Assembly (NCBI GenBank): GCA_036381835.1
Contig: DASVCA010000102.1
Location: forward strand, 1 to 64,000
Direction: 5' to 3'
Source: DASULK01 sp036381835
Lineage (GTDB): Bacteria > Actinomycetota > Actinomycetes > Mycobacteriales > Micromonosporaceae
Length of the DNA: 64,000 nt
Positions 54,887 through 63,745 of this stretch are shown here, piece after piece. The position numbers and the translations under genes are program-made. Position 1 is the stretch's first letter. Each line of letters opens with the position of its first letter. The notes below the pieces were generated by a model. The model was given only the letters and a program-made list of their open reading frames with translations. It was not told the origin of the DNA and made no database searches.

Positions 54887-56352
54887 CTCAACCTCCCGCG
54901 AAGCGATCGGGCAGCCAGCGCCGCCGCGGCGGCACGGTCCGGCTTGCGGGAGCGCCCGGCGGTGGGAATCCGGGCGAAGAGCAGTTCGTCCGGGCGGGCG
55001 GCACCCATCCGAGCCAGTACCGGGGCCAGGGCCCTGCGGATCCGCCGCGGGTCCGCCCCCGGCTCCGGTTCGATCACCGCGACCAGCCGTTCGTCGCCGT
55101 CCTCGACGGGAAGGCCGACCAGCACGGCGAGGTCCACCCCGGGCACGGTCAGCGCGGGCTCGTACAGGCCGGGGTAGATGTTCTCGGCGCGCCGCAGAAT
55201 CATGTCCTTACTCCGGCCGGCGAGCACCACCCGGTCGCCGTCCAGCCGGGCGATGTCGCCGGTCGCCACCCAGTCGTGCGGGGCTTCGCCGAGGTAGCGG
55301 TCCGACCGGTTCGCTCCGGTGAGCAGCAGCTGTCCGTCGCGGTCGATCCGTGCGCGCACGCCCGGCAGCAGGTTGCCGACCAGATCCCCGTCCCCGGTGT
55401 ACGCGGACTTCTCGGCCGCTTCGACCGCGGCGGCGGGAAAGAGCTCCGTCAGGGCGTAGACGCCCCAGGCCTGGCCGGCGCCGGCACGGCGGACGCGTTC
55501 CAGGAGTGTGGCGCTGACCGGCGCCGAACCGCTGTAGACAGCGCCGGTCAGGCGAGGCGCGCGTGCCAACAGGGCACGCAGCTGCGGTGGGGTCAGATAG
55601 CTGGCCTGGGGGCGAAGCCGGGCGAACTGCCGGGCGAGCAGGCCCGGAGAACGGGCCGGCAGCGCGACGGGCGCACCGCCGGCCAGCGCCGGGACCAGAA
55701 CGAAGAACATCCCGCCGAGTACCGGTTCACCCGTTCGCACCCGGACCAGATCGGCGACCAGTCGCATCCCGGCGCAGAGACTGGACCGGGTGTGCACCAC
55801 GGCGCGGGGGCGACTCGTCGTACCCGAGGTGAAAATGATCACGAAGTCGCCGTCCTGATCGTTGCGCTCGGGCACGGGGCCGGAGCGCGCGGTGAGCGGC
55901 GGTGCGGTACCCGGCAGGCGCGGTCCGACCGTCCGTACCGGCGCCAGCGCGGCGAGTCGGGGCAGGGCGAGGCCGGCCCGCCGGGCCAGCGGCCGGGCCC
56001 ACCCGGCCACGGCCTGCGCCGCGGAGTCGGCGACGACGAGCGCGGGACGGGCGAGCGCGAGCCGAGCGGCGACCACCTCCGGCCCGGCCGTCGGGTCGAT
56101 CACCGCGACCCGCAGCCCGAGGCGGTCGGCGGCGAGCAGCATCGACAGGGCGCGCGGACCGGGGCGGACCGCCACCCCGAGCGTGTCACCCGAGGTCAGG
56201 CCGTCGTGGTGCAGTGCTGCGGCGTACCGTTCGGCGAGATCGAGCAACTCCCCGTTGCGCGCCAGCACCTTCGGCCGCCCGCAGCGGACGGCGGTCAGAA
56301 TCGCCGGGCGGTCACGGTGGCGACGCATCGTCGCGATCAGTTCGTCGAGCAT
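54883..56352 (-). CDS. OleC-like AMP-dependent ligase (beta-lactone synthetase candidate)
   Basis: 489 residues. Adenylate-forming enzyme: P-loop FTSGTTSRPRAVVHT (about 174-188), SGSAPVSATLLERV, VYALTELFPAAAVEA (compare the YGATEALPV block of OleC), GDIARLDGDRVVLAGRSKDM, and the C-terminal catalytic-lysine region GRSRKPDRA. OleC converts a beta-hydroxy acid to a cis-beta-lactone. It is somewhat shorter than typical OleC (~550). Its stop overlaps the P450 GTG, and its ATG shares one base with the glycosyltransferase stop. A plain acyl-CoA/AMP ligase is the alternative. Confidence 0.8.
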   Translation of the reverse strand: MLDELIATMRRHRDRPAILTAVRCGRPKVLARNGELLDLAERYAAALHHDGLTSGDTLGVAVRPGPRALSMLLAADRLGLRVAVIDPTAGPEVVAARLALARPALVVADSAAQAVAGWARPLARRAGLALPRLAALAPVRTVGPRLPGTAPPLTARSGPVPERNDQDGDFVIIFTSGTTSRPRAVVHTRSSLCAGMRLVADLVRVRTGEPVLGGMFFVLVPALAGGAPVALPARSPGLLARQFARLRPQASYLTPPQLRALLARAPRLTGAVYSGSAPVSATLLERVRRAGAGQAWGVYALTELFPAAAVEAAEKSAYTGDGDLVGNLLPGVRARIDRDGQLLLTGANRSDRYLGEAPHDWVATGDIARLDGDRVVLAGRSKDMILRRAENIYPGLYEPALTVPGVDLAVLVGLPVEDGDERLVAVIEPEPGADPRRIRRALAPVLARMGAARPDELLFARIPTAGRSRKPDRAAAAALAARSLRGRLR

Positions 56353-57092
56353 CAGCGTGGATCCGGAGTGTGCCCGCCGCTGCCCCGGTCGAGGTACCAG
56401 CGTGCGGTGCCCCGCAGTCCGTAGGCGCGCAGTCGCCGGGTGGAGTTCTCCACCACCATCGACCGGCAGCGCACGACGGCCGCCGTGGTCCGCCGGACCC
56501 GGTTGAGGAAGGCCCGGTCGGTGGGGGAGGGGCGTCGAGGCATGCCACCGCAGGCCAGGTAGAGCCGGGCGGTGACGGCCATGTTGTTGCCGGCGTGCAT
56601 CCGGTACGGCGTGCGGTACCCGGGGCCGCGGTTCGCCGGACGGAACCGGCCGAACGCCGCTGCCAGGGCCACCACGAGTGCGAACCCGGCACGTCCCACC
56701 GGGCCGTGCTCATCGCGGCGGGCGACGATCCGCCCGCACGCCATCTCCGCGCCGGCGCTCAGCGCGGCCCGCGCGGCCGCGACCCAGCCGGGCCTGGGCA
56801 GGCAGTCGGCGTCGGTACGGGCGAGCAGTCGAGCCCCGTGGGCGATGGCGTGTCGAAAGCCGCTGTCCACGGCACAGCCGACCCCCTTCTCCGGCTCCTC
56901 GATGAGCCGGACGGGCATCGGGGCCCGGGCGGCGAAGTCGCGTACCAGCGTCGCGGTCTCGTCGGTGGAGCCGTTGTCGACCACCAGCAGGGTGAAGTCG
57001 AGATCGTGTTGCGCCGCCAGGGCGTCCAGTGTCGCGCCGATCCGTGCCGCCTCGTTGTACGCCGGCACCACCACCCACAGCGCCCCGCTCAC
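56352..57092 (-). CDS. family 2 glycosyltransferase
   Basis: 246 residues. GT-A fold: VVVPAYNEAARIGATLDAL, LLVVDNGSTDETATLV, EPEKGVGCAVDSGFRHA, and the metal-binding RTDADCLPRPGW. There is no membrane helix of clear strength, apart from a hydrophobic stretch GRAGFALVVALAAAFGRF. Second gene of the ole-like operon, overlapping the ketosynthase stop by four bases. It should transfer a sugar from a nucleotide or lipid donor, presumably onto the product or precursor of this operon. Acceptor and sugar are unknown. Confidence 0.87.
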   Translation of the reverse strand: MSGALWVVVPAYNEAARIGATLDALAAQHDLDFTLLVVDNGSTDETATLVRDFAARAPMPVRLIEEPEKGVGCAVDSGFRHAIAHGARLLARTDADCLPRPGWVAAARAALSAGAEMACGRIVARRDEHGPVGRAGFALVVALAAAFGRFRPANRGPGYRTPYRMHAGNNMAVTARLYLACGGMPRRPSPTDRAFLNRVRRTTAAVVRCRSMVVENSTRRLRAYGLRGTARWYLDRGSGGHTPDPR

Positions 57093-58120
57093 GACTTCTC
57101 CCAGACCAGGGTGGTGAGGCTGACGCCGCCACCGAGACCGACGAACAGCACCCGGTCGCCGGCGCGTAGCGCGGGCGCGATTCGGGCGAGTTGCACGCCG
57201 AGGGTGGCACTGGCCATGTTGCCCAGTTCGCTCACCGTGACCACCAGTTTGTCCTTCGGCACACCGGTGACCTCGATGAATCGCTCGAGATACGGGAGCG
57301 TCACCTGGTGAACGAGCACGTGGGCGTAGTCGGGCCAGTCCAGCCCGGTGCGTCGGCGGACGCGATCGAGGATGCCCGGCCCGATGCGCTCGAAGACCGC
57401 GCGCAGCGCGCGCCCGTCTCCCTGGAAATAGGTGTGCTCGTCGCCACGTGGGTGCCGTGAGCCGCCGCCCGGGATACCACCCACCGACCAGTGCTCGGAA
57501 CGGGTTTCGGTGTCGATGTCCAGTATCCCGCCCGTGCTCACCGGTTCGAGGACGACGGCTGCCCCGGCGTCGCCGAAGGTGTAACCGGCGAATCCGGCTT
57601 TTGCCTCGGCCAGGTCGGACACCTGCCAGCGCAGGGAGCGGGTGGGGGTCTCCCCGGTGACCACGAGCGCCCGACGGGCCCGTCCGGCGAGGATGAACGC
57701 CCGGGCCGCGTCGATGCCGTTGAGAAAGCTGTTGCAGGCGTTGCTCAGGTCCAGGGCGTGGGCGCGGCTGCCCAGTTCGGCCTGCACGACGTGCGCGGTC
57801 GCGGGTTCGGCCATATCCCGGGTGGCGGAGGCGAACAGCAGCAGGTCGATGTCGTCGGGTTGGCGGCCCGCGGCGGCGAGCGCCTCCCGGGCGGCACGGA
57901 CGGCGAGGGTGGAGGCGTACTCGTCCGCTGCCGCCATCCGCCGCCGGTCGATGCCGGTGATCAGGGCGAACAGCCTGGCCGGCAGGGTGAGGCCGCTGGC
58001 CGTCTCGACCCGTTGCTGCAGTTCGGCGGTGCCGAGCACCTGCTCGGGCAGGCTGGCACCGATACCGGTGATGCCGACGCGGGCGTCGCCCGGGTGACGC
58101 GGGGGTGGCGGTGATGTCAT
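57089..58120 (-). CDS. OleA-like ketosynthase III (head-to-head condensing enzyme)
   Basis: 343 residues from the ATG at 58120. Thiolase-superfamily KAS III: catalytic Cys129 in LSNACNSFLNG, His271 in VLVHQVT, Asn301 in ELGNMASAT. Like OleA it has ITGIDRRRM near residue 55 and a Glu (Glu105) in RDMAEPATAH, matching the position of the OleA glutamate that acts as base in head-to-head Claisen condensation, plus VVTGETPTRSL. It would join two acyl-CoAs to a 2-alkyl-3-oxo acid. First gene of the five-gene operon; a weak GGAAAG ribosome site. FabH-type initiation is an alternative. Confidence 0.85.
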   Translation of the reverse strand: MTSPPPPRHPGDARVGITGIGASLPEQVLGTAELQQRVETASGLTLPARLFALITGIDRRRMAAADEYASTLAVRAAREALAAAGRQPDDIDLLLFASATRDMAEPATAHVVQAELGSRAHALDLSNACNSFLNGIDAARAFILAGRARRALVVTGETPTRSLRWQVSDLAEAKAGFAGYTFGDAGAAVVLEPVSTGGILDIDTETRSEHWSVGGIPGGGSRHPRGDEHTYFQGDGRALRAVFERIGPGILDRVRRRTGLDWPDYAHVLVHQVTLPYLERFIEVTGVPKDKLVVTVSELGNMASATLGVQLARIAPALRAGDRVLFVGLGGGVSLTTLVWEKS

Positions 58121-58199
58121 GCGCTCGACTTTCCAGGGGGGCTGGCGCCCGTGGTCACTACGCAGGTTAGCCCTGGTCCGGGCTCGGGTAGGCGACGGC

Positions 58200-58466
58200 A
58201 TGGCCACGAAGTCGCAGCCCGCACGGGCGCGAGGCACCCACGACCGGCCCTACAGCGCACTCAATCTTCGGCTGGTGCTCGCGCTGTTCGGCCTGGTGTT
58301 CAGCCTGTTGTTCGCGGTTCTGTCCGCGGACGCCGACCTGCCGGTGCTGACCGTGATCTTCATCGCGTTGGCGGTGGTGGCCGTGATCGACCTGGTGATC
58401 GTGCAACGTCGCCGCGGCGCCCGCCGTCGGGAGGAGCCGGGTGCGCGGCCCTCGCTCTTCGAGTGA
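58200..58466 (+). CDS. small two-helix membrane protein (DUF6343-like)
   Basis: 88 residues from the ATG at 58200. Basic N-terminus, RPYSALNLRLVLALFGLVFS as first membrane segment, a short loop, and LPVLTVIFIALAVVAVIDLV as the second, then a basic tail RRRGARRREE. The pattern resembles actinobacterial DUF6343 proteins of unknown function. It is divergent from the ole-like operon and eleven bases upstream of the dehydrogenase gene. Confidence 0.7.
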   Translation: MATKSQPARARGTHDRPYSALNLRLVLALFGLVFSLLFAVLSADADLPVLTVIFIALAVVAVIDLVIVQRRRGARRREEPGARPSLFE

Positions 58467-58477
58467 CAGGGGTACGG

Positions 58478-59893
58478 ATGTCCATCGCTACGATCAACCC
58501 GGTCGACGGGCGAGTGGTCCGATCGTTCGGCGAGATGTCGGATCGGCAGATCGACGCGGCCATCGGCGAGTCGGTCGACGCCTTCGAGAAGACGCGCCGG
58601 GCCGATTTCGGTGACCGGGCGCGGTGGACGCGGGCTGCGGCGGACATCCTCGACGCCGAGCGGGACGACATCGCGCGGATGGTGACGACCGAGATGGGCA
58701 AGACCTATCTGGCGGCGAAGGCGGAGGTCGCCAAGTGCGCCGCCGCGTGCCGCTTCTACGCGGACAACGCGCGGACCTTTCTCGCCGAAGAGCCGCAGGA
58801 CGCCGCCGCCGTCGGCGCCACCCGGGCCTTCGTCCGGTATCAGCCGCTCGGCCCGGTGTTGGCGGTGATGCCGTGGAACTTTCCGCTCTGGCAGGTCATC
58901 CGGTTTGCGGCGCCGGCGCTGATGGCGGGTAACGTCTGCCTGCTCAAACACGCCTCGAACGTCCCGCAGACGGCGCTTTTCCTCGCCGAGCTGTTTCGCC
59001 GCGCCGGGTATCCGCACGCCGCGTTCCAGACGCTGCTGGTCGGCTCGAGGGCGGTACCGGGAATCGTGTCGGATCCGCGGGTGCGGGCGGTGACCCTGAC
59101 CGGCAGCGAGGGGGCGGGTCGGTCGATCGCCGAGGTCGCCGGCCGCGAGATCAAGAAGACCGTGCTCGAGCTCGGCGGCAGCGATCCGTTCGTGGTGATG
59201 CCCTCCGCGGACATCGTCCGGGCAGCCCGGGTGGCCACCACCTCCCGGTGTCAGAACAACGGTCAGTCCTGCATCGCGGCGAAACGGTTCATCGTGCACG
59301 CCGACGTCTATGAGGAGTTCGTCGAGGCGTTCGTCGCGCAGATGTCCGCACTACGGGTCGGGGATCCGATGGACGAGGGTAACGACGTGGGACCGTTGGC
59401 GACCGAACGCGGCCGCGACGTCGTCGACCAGCAGGTGAGCGACGCGGTGGCGAAAGGGGCCCGGCTGCGCTGCGGTGGGCGGCGCCCGCCCGGTGCCGGG
59501 TGGTGGTACCCGCCCACGGTGGTCACCGACCTGACACCGGCGATGCGGATCTGGTCGGAGGAGGTGTTCGGGCCGGTCGCCGCCGTCTACCGCGTGACGT
59601 CCTACCGCGATGCGGTCCGGCTCGCGAACGGCACAGCCTTCGGGTTGGGCGCCAACGCGTGGACCGACGATCCGGTGGAGCAGGAGCAGTTCGTCGCCGA
59701 CCTGGACGCGGGCAACGTGTTCATCAACGGGATGACCACCTCGTTTCCCACCCTGCCGTTCGGCGGGGTCAAGAACTCCGGCTACGGCCGTGAGTTGGCC
59801 GCACACGGCATTCGAGAGTTCTGCAACGTCAAGACGGTGTGGGCGGACGACGCCGGCTCTGGGCCGGAGGGACCGGCCCGGCACAACGAGTAG
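58478..59893 (+). CDS. gabD1: NADP-dependent succinate-semialdehyde dehydrogenase (GabD1-like)
   Basis: 471 residues from the ATG at 58478. Aldehyde dehydrogenase strongly resembling mycobacterial GabD1: MSIATINPVDGR, MTTEMGKTYLAAKAEV-like segment near residue 70, MPWNFPLWQVIRFAAPALM, catalytic Glu in VLELGGSDPF, catalytic Cys in NNGQSCIAAKRF, and EVFGPVAAVY. It oxidises succinic semialdehyde to succinate in the GABA shunt or 2-oxoglutarate bypass. It follows a small membrane protein gene closely and is followed by a PP2C gene. Confidence 0.92.
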   Translation: MSIATINPVDGRVVRSFGEMSDRQIDAAIGESVDAFEKTRRADFGDRARWTRAAADILDAERDDIARMVTTEMGKTYLAAKAEVAKCAAACRFYADNARTFLAEEPQDAAAVGATRAFVRYQPLGPVLAVMPWNFPLWQVIRFAAPALMAGNVCLLKHASNVPQTALFLAELFRRAGYPHAAFQTLLVGSRAVPGIVSDPRVRAVTLTGSEGAGRSIAEVAGREIKKTVLELGGSDPFVVMPSADIVRAARVATTSRCQNNGQSCIAAKRFIVHADVYEEFVEAFVAQMSALRVGDPMDEGNDVGPLATERGRDVVDQQVSDAVAKGARLRCGGRRPPGAGWWYPPTVVTDLTPAMRIWSEEVFGPVAAVYRVTSYRDAVRLANGTAFGLGANAWTDDPVEQEQFVADLDAGNVFINGMTTSFPTLPFGGVKNSGYGRELAAHGIREFCNVKTVWADDAGSGPEGPARHNE

Positions 59894-59942
59894 CTCGGGA
59901 AGCGCTGGTGATGACGGTCGTTCCGGTGGCAGGCTTGCGCTC

Positions 59943-60668
59943 ATGACCCTGCAGTTGCACGCCGCGGCGGTGACTCATCCCGGTCTGATCCGGAGCGGGA
60001 ACCAGGATGCGGTGCACGTCGGCCGCTGGCTGGTGGCGGTGGCCGACGGCATGGGCGGGATGGCTGCGGGGGACCTGGCCAGCGGTCTGGCCATGGCGGC
60101 GATGGTCACCGCCGACGTCGCTCGGTCTGACGAAGAGTTGGTCCCGACGCTTCGCGGGGCGGTGGAGGCGGCGACCGCACGCATTCGCGAGGCGGTCGAC
60201 GAGGACCCGAGCCGCGATGGCATGGGCACCACCTTGACCGCGTTGCTGTGTTCGCACACGGGCCGTACGCTCGCGCTGGTGCACATCGGGGACTCACGCG
60301 CCTATCTGCTGCGCGATGGCGTCCTCGAGCAGGTGACCCGAGACGACACGCTGGTTCAGTTGCTCGTGGAACAGGGTGCGATAAGCGCGGCGGAGGCCGC
60401 CGTGCACCCGCGGCGGGCGGTGGTCACCCAGGCGCTGCAGGGCGGCCCGGTGTCCCCTTTCTTCACCACGTTCGAGCCCCGTGCCGGCGATCGTTGGCTG
60501 TTGTGCAGTGACGGCCTGTCCAACGTGGTGGACGCGAGATCGTTGACCGAGACGCTGCTTGCGGAGCAGGGCCGACAGGATTGCGCGCACCGCCTGGTGG
60601 AGCTCGCGCTGCGGGGTGGTGGGCCGGACAACATCTCGGCGATTGTGGCGGACATCACATCCGAATAG
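59943..60668 (+). CDS. PP2C-family serine/threonine phosphatase
   Basis: 241 residues from the ATG at 59943. Complete PP2C metal-site motifs: SGNQDAVHVG, VADGMGGMAAGD, GMGTTLTALL, HIGDSRAYLLRDG, LLCSDGLSNVVD and GGPDNISAIV. No membrane anchor, so it is a soluble form of the PstP type. It dephosphorylates Ser/Thr-kinase substrates. No kinase gene is adjacent. It may be co-transcribed with the dehydrogenase gene 49 bases upstream. Confidence 0.93.
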   Translation: MTLQLHAAAVTHPGLIRSGNQDAVHVGRWLVAVADGMGGMAAGDLASGLAMAAMVTADVARSDEELVPTLRGAVEAATARIREAVDEDPSRDGMGTTLTALLCSHTGRTLALVHIGDSRAYLLRDGVLEQVTRDDTLVQLLVEQGAISAAEAAVHPRRAVVTQALQGGPVSPFFTTFEPRAGDRWLLCSDGLSNVVDARSLTETLLAEQGRQDCAHRLVELALRGGGPDNISAIVADITSE

Positions 60669-60763
60669 ACCAACGCTGTGTGAGCAGTCCATATCGGCCA
60701 GTTCGATCTTCCGGCCGGTGACCGGGCGGTCACCGGGTATTGCGTGACTTGATCCAGACCGGC

Positions 60764-61432
60764 ATGCTTCACAACGCCATTGACACGTTCAGTCGCGCCA
60801 CCGTTACGGCACCGAGGTATCCAGTGCTACTCGCCGATGAGTTCTTCCTGCTGGCGCATGACGAGATGACCGGCAAACCGAAGCTGCGTCCAAAAATCGC
60901 CGGCATGGGGCTCGCCGCGGCGCTACTCGCGGAACTCGTCCTCGCCAACCGGATCACCGTGCACGGTGGAGCGTTGTCCGTGCAGGATCGCCGCCCGCCC
61001 GCCGACGCCCTCGCCCACACTGTGCTCGATCAGTTGATCGGCGAACCGGAACATCGGGACGTGCGAGTGTGGCTGGAATACCTGGGCCGGAGCGCACATG
61101 AGTCGGTCGGCGAGCGGCTCGCCCGGGCAGGGGTGGTGCGCCGGCAATCCACACGGCGTCTGCTGGCCACCACGACCACCTATGTGCCCATCGACATCAA
61201 CGACGCCGCCTGGCCGACGGCCCGGCTGCGTGCCCTGCTCGACCGAGGCGAGGCGATGAACCTCTCCGACACGGTGCTGCTCGGTCTCATCGAGGCGACC
61301 GGTCTGAGCCGGGCGGTGCTGTCTCGATCCGGCGAGGAGGTTCGCCGGCTCCTGGCGACGCTACCGCCTCCACTGATCGAGTTGATCACACAGACCGAGG
61401 CCACCGTCGCGGTCGCGCTGACACCCCGATAA
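60764..61432 (+). CDS. GPP34 (GOLPH3/VPS74-like) family protein
   Basis: About 222 residues from the ATG at 60764; a TTG at 60740 is an alternative and neither has a good ribosome site. Family pattern: LLADEFFLLAHDEMTGKPKL, GMGLAAALLAELVLANRI, LERLARAGVVRR-like segment, RLRALLDRGEAMNLSDTVLL, GLIEATGLSRAVLS. In eukaryotes the fold binds phosphoinositide and glycosyltransferase tails. Actinobacteria carry many copies with unknown role. All-helical, cytoplasmic, isolated between PP2C and permease genes. Confidence 0.85.
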   Translation: MLHNAIDTFSRATVTAPRYPVLLADEFFLLAHDEMTGKPKLRPKIAGMGLAAALLAELVLANRITVHGGALSVQDRRPPADALAHTVLDQLIGEPEHRDVRVWLEYLGRSAHESVGERLARAGVVRRQSTRRLLATTTTYVPIDINDAAWPTARLRALLDRGEAMNLSDTVLLGLIEATGLSRAVLSRSGEEVRRLLATLPPPLIELITQTEATVAVALTPR

Positions 61433-61476
61433 GCGCCATTCAACCAACGAACCGTCCCACCCCTCGGAGGATCTTC

Positions 61477-63009
61477 GTGTCCGACACCTCTACCGTCCCA
61501 CGGCCCAGCAACGTCTCGATGGCCCTGGCCCGAGATCGGCTCGGCGTACCGTCGGTGATCTTCTTCGTGCTGTCGGCCGCCACGCCGCTGACCGTCGTCG
61601 CGGGCGTGATGACGACCGGATACGCCGCCACCGGGATCATCGGAATCCCCCTGGCGTTCCTGGTGGTGGGCGCGGTGCTCATGCTCTTCTCGGTCGGCTA
61701 CGTCACGATGGCACGGCACATGGCGAACGCCGGAGCGTTCTACGCCTACATCAGTCGCGGCATCGGACGTCCCGCCGGGGTGGCGGCAGCCTGGATCGCC
61801 CTGTGCGCCTACAACGCCCTGCAGGTCGGCCTGTACGGGGTGATCGGAGCGGCCGCGCAGCCGGTCCTCGAGCAGTGGTTCGGGCTCGAGCTGCAGTGGT
61901 GGGTGGTCGCGCTGATCACCTGGGCGCTCGTGGCGATGCTCGGCGTACTCCGCGTCGATGTCAACGGCGGCGTTCTGGCGGTGCTCCTGGTCGCCGAGGT
62001 CGCCATCATTCTGCTCTTCGACGTCGTCGAACTGCTCAACCCGGCCGACGGGCGGCTCACCTTCGACACGCTCTCGCCGGGCAACCTGTTCGTCCCCGGG
62101 ATCGGTGCGCTCCTCGTGTTGGCCGTACTCGGGTTCGTGGGCTTCGAGTCCGCGGTCGTCTTCAGTGAGGAGAGCAAGGATCCCCGCCGGACGGTTCCGC
62201 TGGCCACCTACCTGTCGGTCGCCATCGTCATGTGCGTGTACGCGCTGTCCGGCTGGGCGATGAGCGTGGCCACCGGCCCGGATCGGATCGTCGCCGCGTC
62301 CGCCGAGCAGAGCACCGAACTCATCTTCAATCTGGCCGGGGCGCATCTGGGCAGCACCGTCGTCCACATCGGCCACGCACTCTTCCTCACCTCGGTGATC
62401 GCCGCGATGATCTCGTTCCACAACACCACCGCCCGGTACGCGTTCGCACTCGGACGGGAGCGGGTGCTGCCCGCGGCCCTCGGCCGGACCTCCGCTCGCA
62501 GCGGCGCCCCCTGGGTCGGTTCCGTTACGCAAAGCGCGTTCGGGCTGTTCGTGATCGTCCTGTACGCCTGGGCCGGATGGGATCCGGTGGTTCAGCTGTT
62601 CTACTGGGCCGGCACCGGCGGCGGGCTGGGAGTGCTGCTGCTGATCACGGTGACCGCGATCGCGGTCGTCCTGTTCTTCGCCCGCCGGCCCTCCGGCGAG
62701 AGTCTGTGGCGCCGCCAGATCGCCCCGATGTCGGCAGCCGCGATACTGCTCGTCATCGCCACGCTGGCGCTGATGAACATCGCGACCCTGCTCGGCGTCG
62801 AGCCGGATCACCCGTTGCGTTGGATCGTGCCGGTGGTGTACCTGGTCGCTGCGGCGCTGGGCGTGGTGTGGGCGCTGGTGTTGCACCGGACGCGACCGGA
62901 CGTGTACGCCGCGATCGGACTGGGACCGGAAAGCGTCACGGCTCGGACGGGCGGCGACGTGCCCGGCCCGCGCGTAGCGCAGGAGGAGAAGGCGGAGGTC
63001 GGACGATGA
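61477..63009 (+). CDS. APC family amino acid/amine permease
   Basis: 510 residues, GTG with GGAGG upstream. About twelve membrane segments. APC motifs: LGVPSVIFFVLSAATPLTVV, GAFYAYISRGIGRPAGV, GFVGFESAVVFSEESKDP with RRTVP (the conserved loop), and HNTTARYAFALGRERVLP. The C-terminus is a hydrophilic tail. Imports an amino acid or amine by ion symport or exchange; substrate unknown. Its stop overlaps the ATG of a GNAT acetyltransferase gene, so transport and acetylation may concern the same compound. Confidence 0.9.
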   Translation: MSDTSTVPRPSNVSMALARDRLGVPSVIFFVLSAATPLTVVAGVMTTGYAATGIIGIPLAFLVVGAVLMLFSVGYVTMARHMANAGAFYAYISRGIGRPAGVAAAWIALCAYNALQVGLYGVIGAAAQPVLEQWFGLELQWWVVALITWALVAMLGVLRVDVNGGVLAVLLVAEVAIILLFDVVELLNPADGRLTFDTLSPGNLFVPGIGALLVLAVLGFVGFESAVVFSEESKDPRRTVPLATYLSVAIVMCVYALSGWAMSVATGPDRIVAASAEQSTELIFNLAGAHLGSTVVHIGHALFLTSVIAAMISFHNTTARYAFALGRERVLPAALGRTSARSGAPWVGSVTQSAFGLFVIVLYAWAGWDPVVQLFYWAGTGGGLGVLLLITVTAIAVVLFFARRPSGESLWRRQIAPMSAAAILLVIATLALMNIATLLGVEPDHPLRWIVPVVYLVAAALGVVWALVLHRTRPDVYAAIGLGPESVTARTGGDVPGPRVAQEEKAEVGR

Positions 63010-63608
63010 TCGCGCCGCGGACGGTTCGTATCGACAAGGCCGATCCCAGTGAGGCGGCGACGATCGCGGAGCTGATCGCTACGGCGTTCGAGCCCCTGCC
63101 GCCGGTCACCTGGTTGGTTCCCGAACCCGAGCAGCGGCGTCGGGTGCTCGCCGGGAACTTCCGCATCTTCGTCGACTACGCGTTCGAACATGGCACGGTG
63201 GAGGTCGTCGAGGACCGTTCTGGGGTAGCCGTCTGGCTCCCTCGCGACGGGGACGAGTTGCCGCCGCCCGCCGACTACGACGACCGGCTGGTGGCGGCGT
63301 GCGGCGAATGGAGCGACCGTTTCCGGGTGCTCGACGAGCTGTTCGACGCGAACCATCCCGCCGAGCCGCACCACCACCTGGCGTTCCTGGCCGTCATGCC
63401 CGACCGTCAGGGCAGCGGGCTGGGCAGCGCGCTGCTGCGGCACTACCACGCCTGGCTCGACGAGCGGGGCGTCCCCGCCTACCTGGAGGCGAGTTCGGAG
63501 CAAAGCCGAGACCTCTATCTCCGCCACGGCTACCGTGCACGGGAGCCGTTCCGGCTGCCGGACGGCACGCCGTTCTGGCCGATGTGGCGCGCGCCGGACG
63601 GCGGTTGA
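63006..63608 (+). CDS. GNAT family N-acetyltransferase
   Basis: 200 residues; ATG overlaps the permease stop by four bases. GNAT fold: DPSEAATIAELIATAF, FLAVMPDRQGSGLGSALLRH (acetyl-CoA-binding motif A with QGSGLGS), and the C-terminal YLEASSEQSRDLYLRHGY. Cytoplasmic. The substrate may be whatever the coupled permease imports, by context only. Confidence 0.88.
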   Translation: MIAPRTVRIDKADPSEAATIAELIATAFEPLPPVTWLVPEPEQRRRVLAGNFRIFVDYAFEHGTVEVVEDRSGVAVWLPRDGDELPPPADYDDRLVAACGEWSDRFRVLDELFDANHPAEPHHHLAFLAVMPDRQGSGLGSALLRHYHAWLDERGVPAYLEASSEQSRDLYLRHGYRAREPFRLPDGTPFWPMWRAPDGG

Positions 63609-63745
63609 TCCGAACCGAGCTGAGTGAACCGGCCCCGGGAACCGGCGATCCGACTACGGTCGGATGTCAGGGGTGGTCCGGGTGCGCGCTAGGCGGAGAC
63701 CGGTTGTCGTGGTGTCGGGTCCGGCGGACATGGTCGGACCCGGCC

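Noticed and set aside
61180..62886. 568-residue minus-strand frame opposite the APC permease
   Set aside because: His/Asp/Arg-rich shadow of a membrane protein gene, with no domain.
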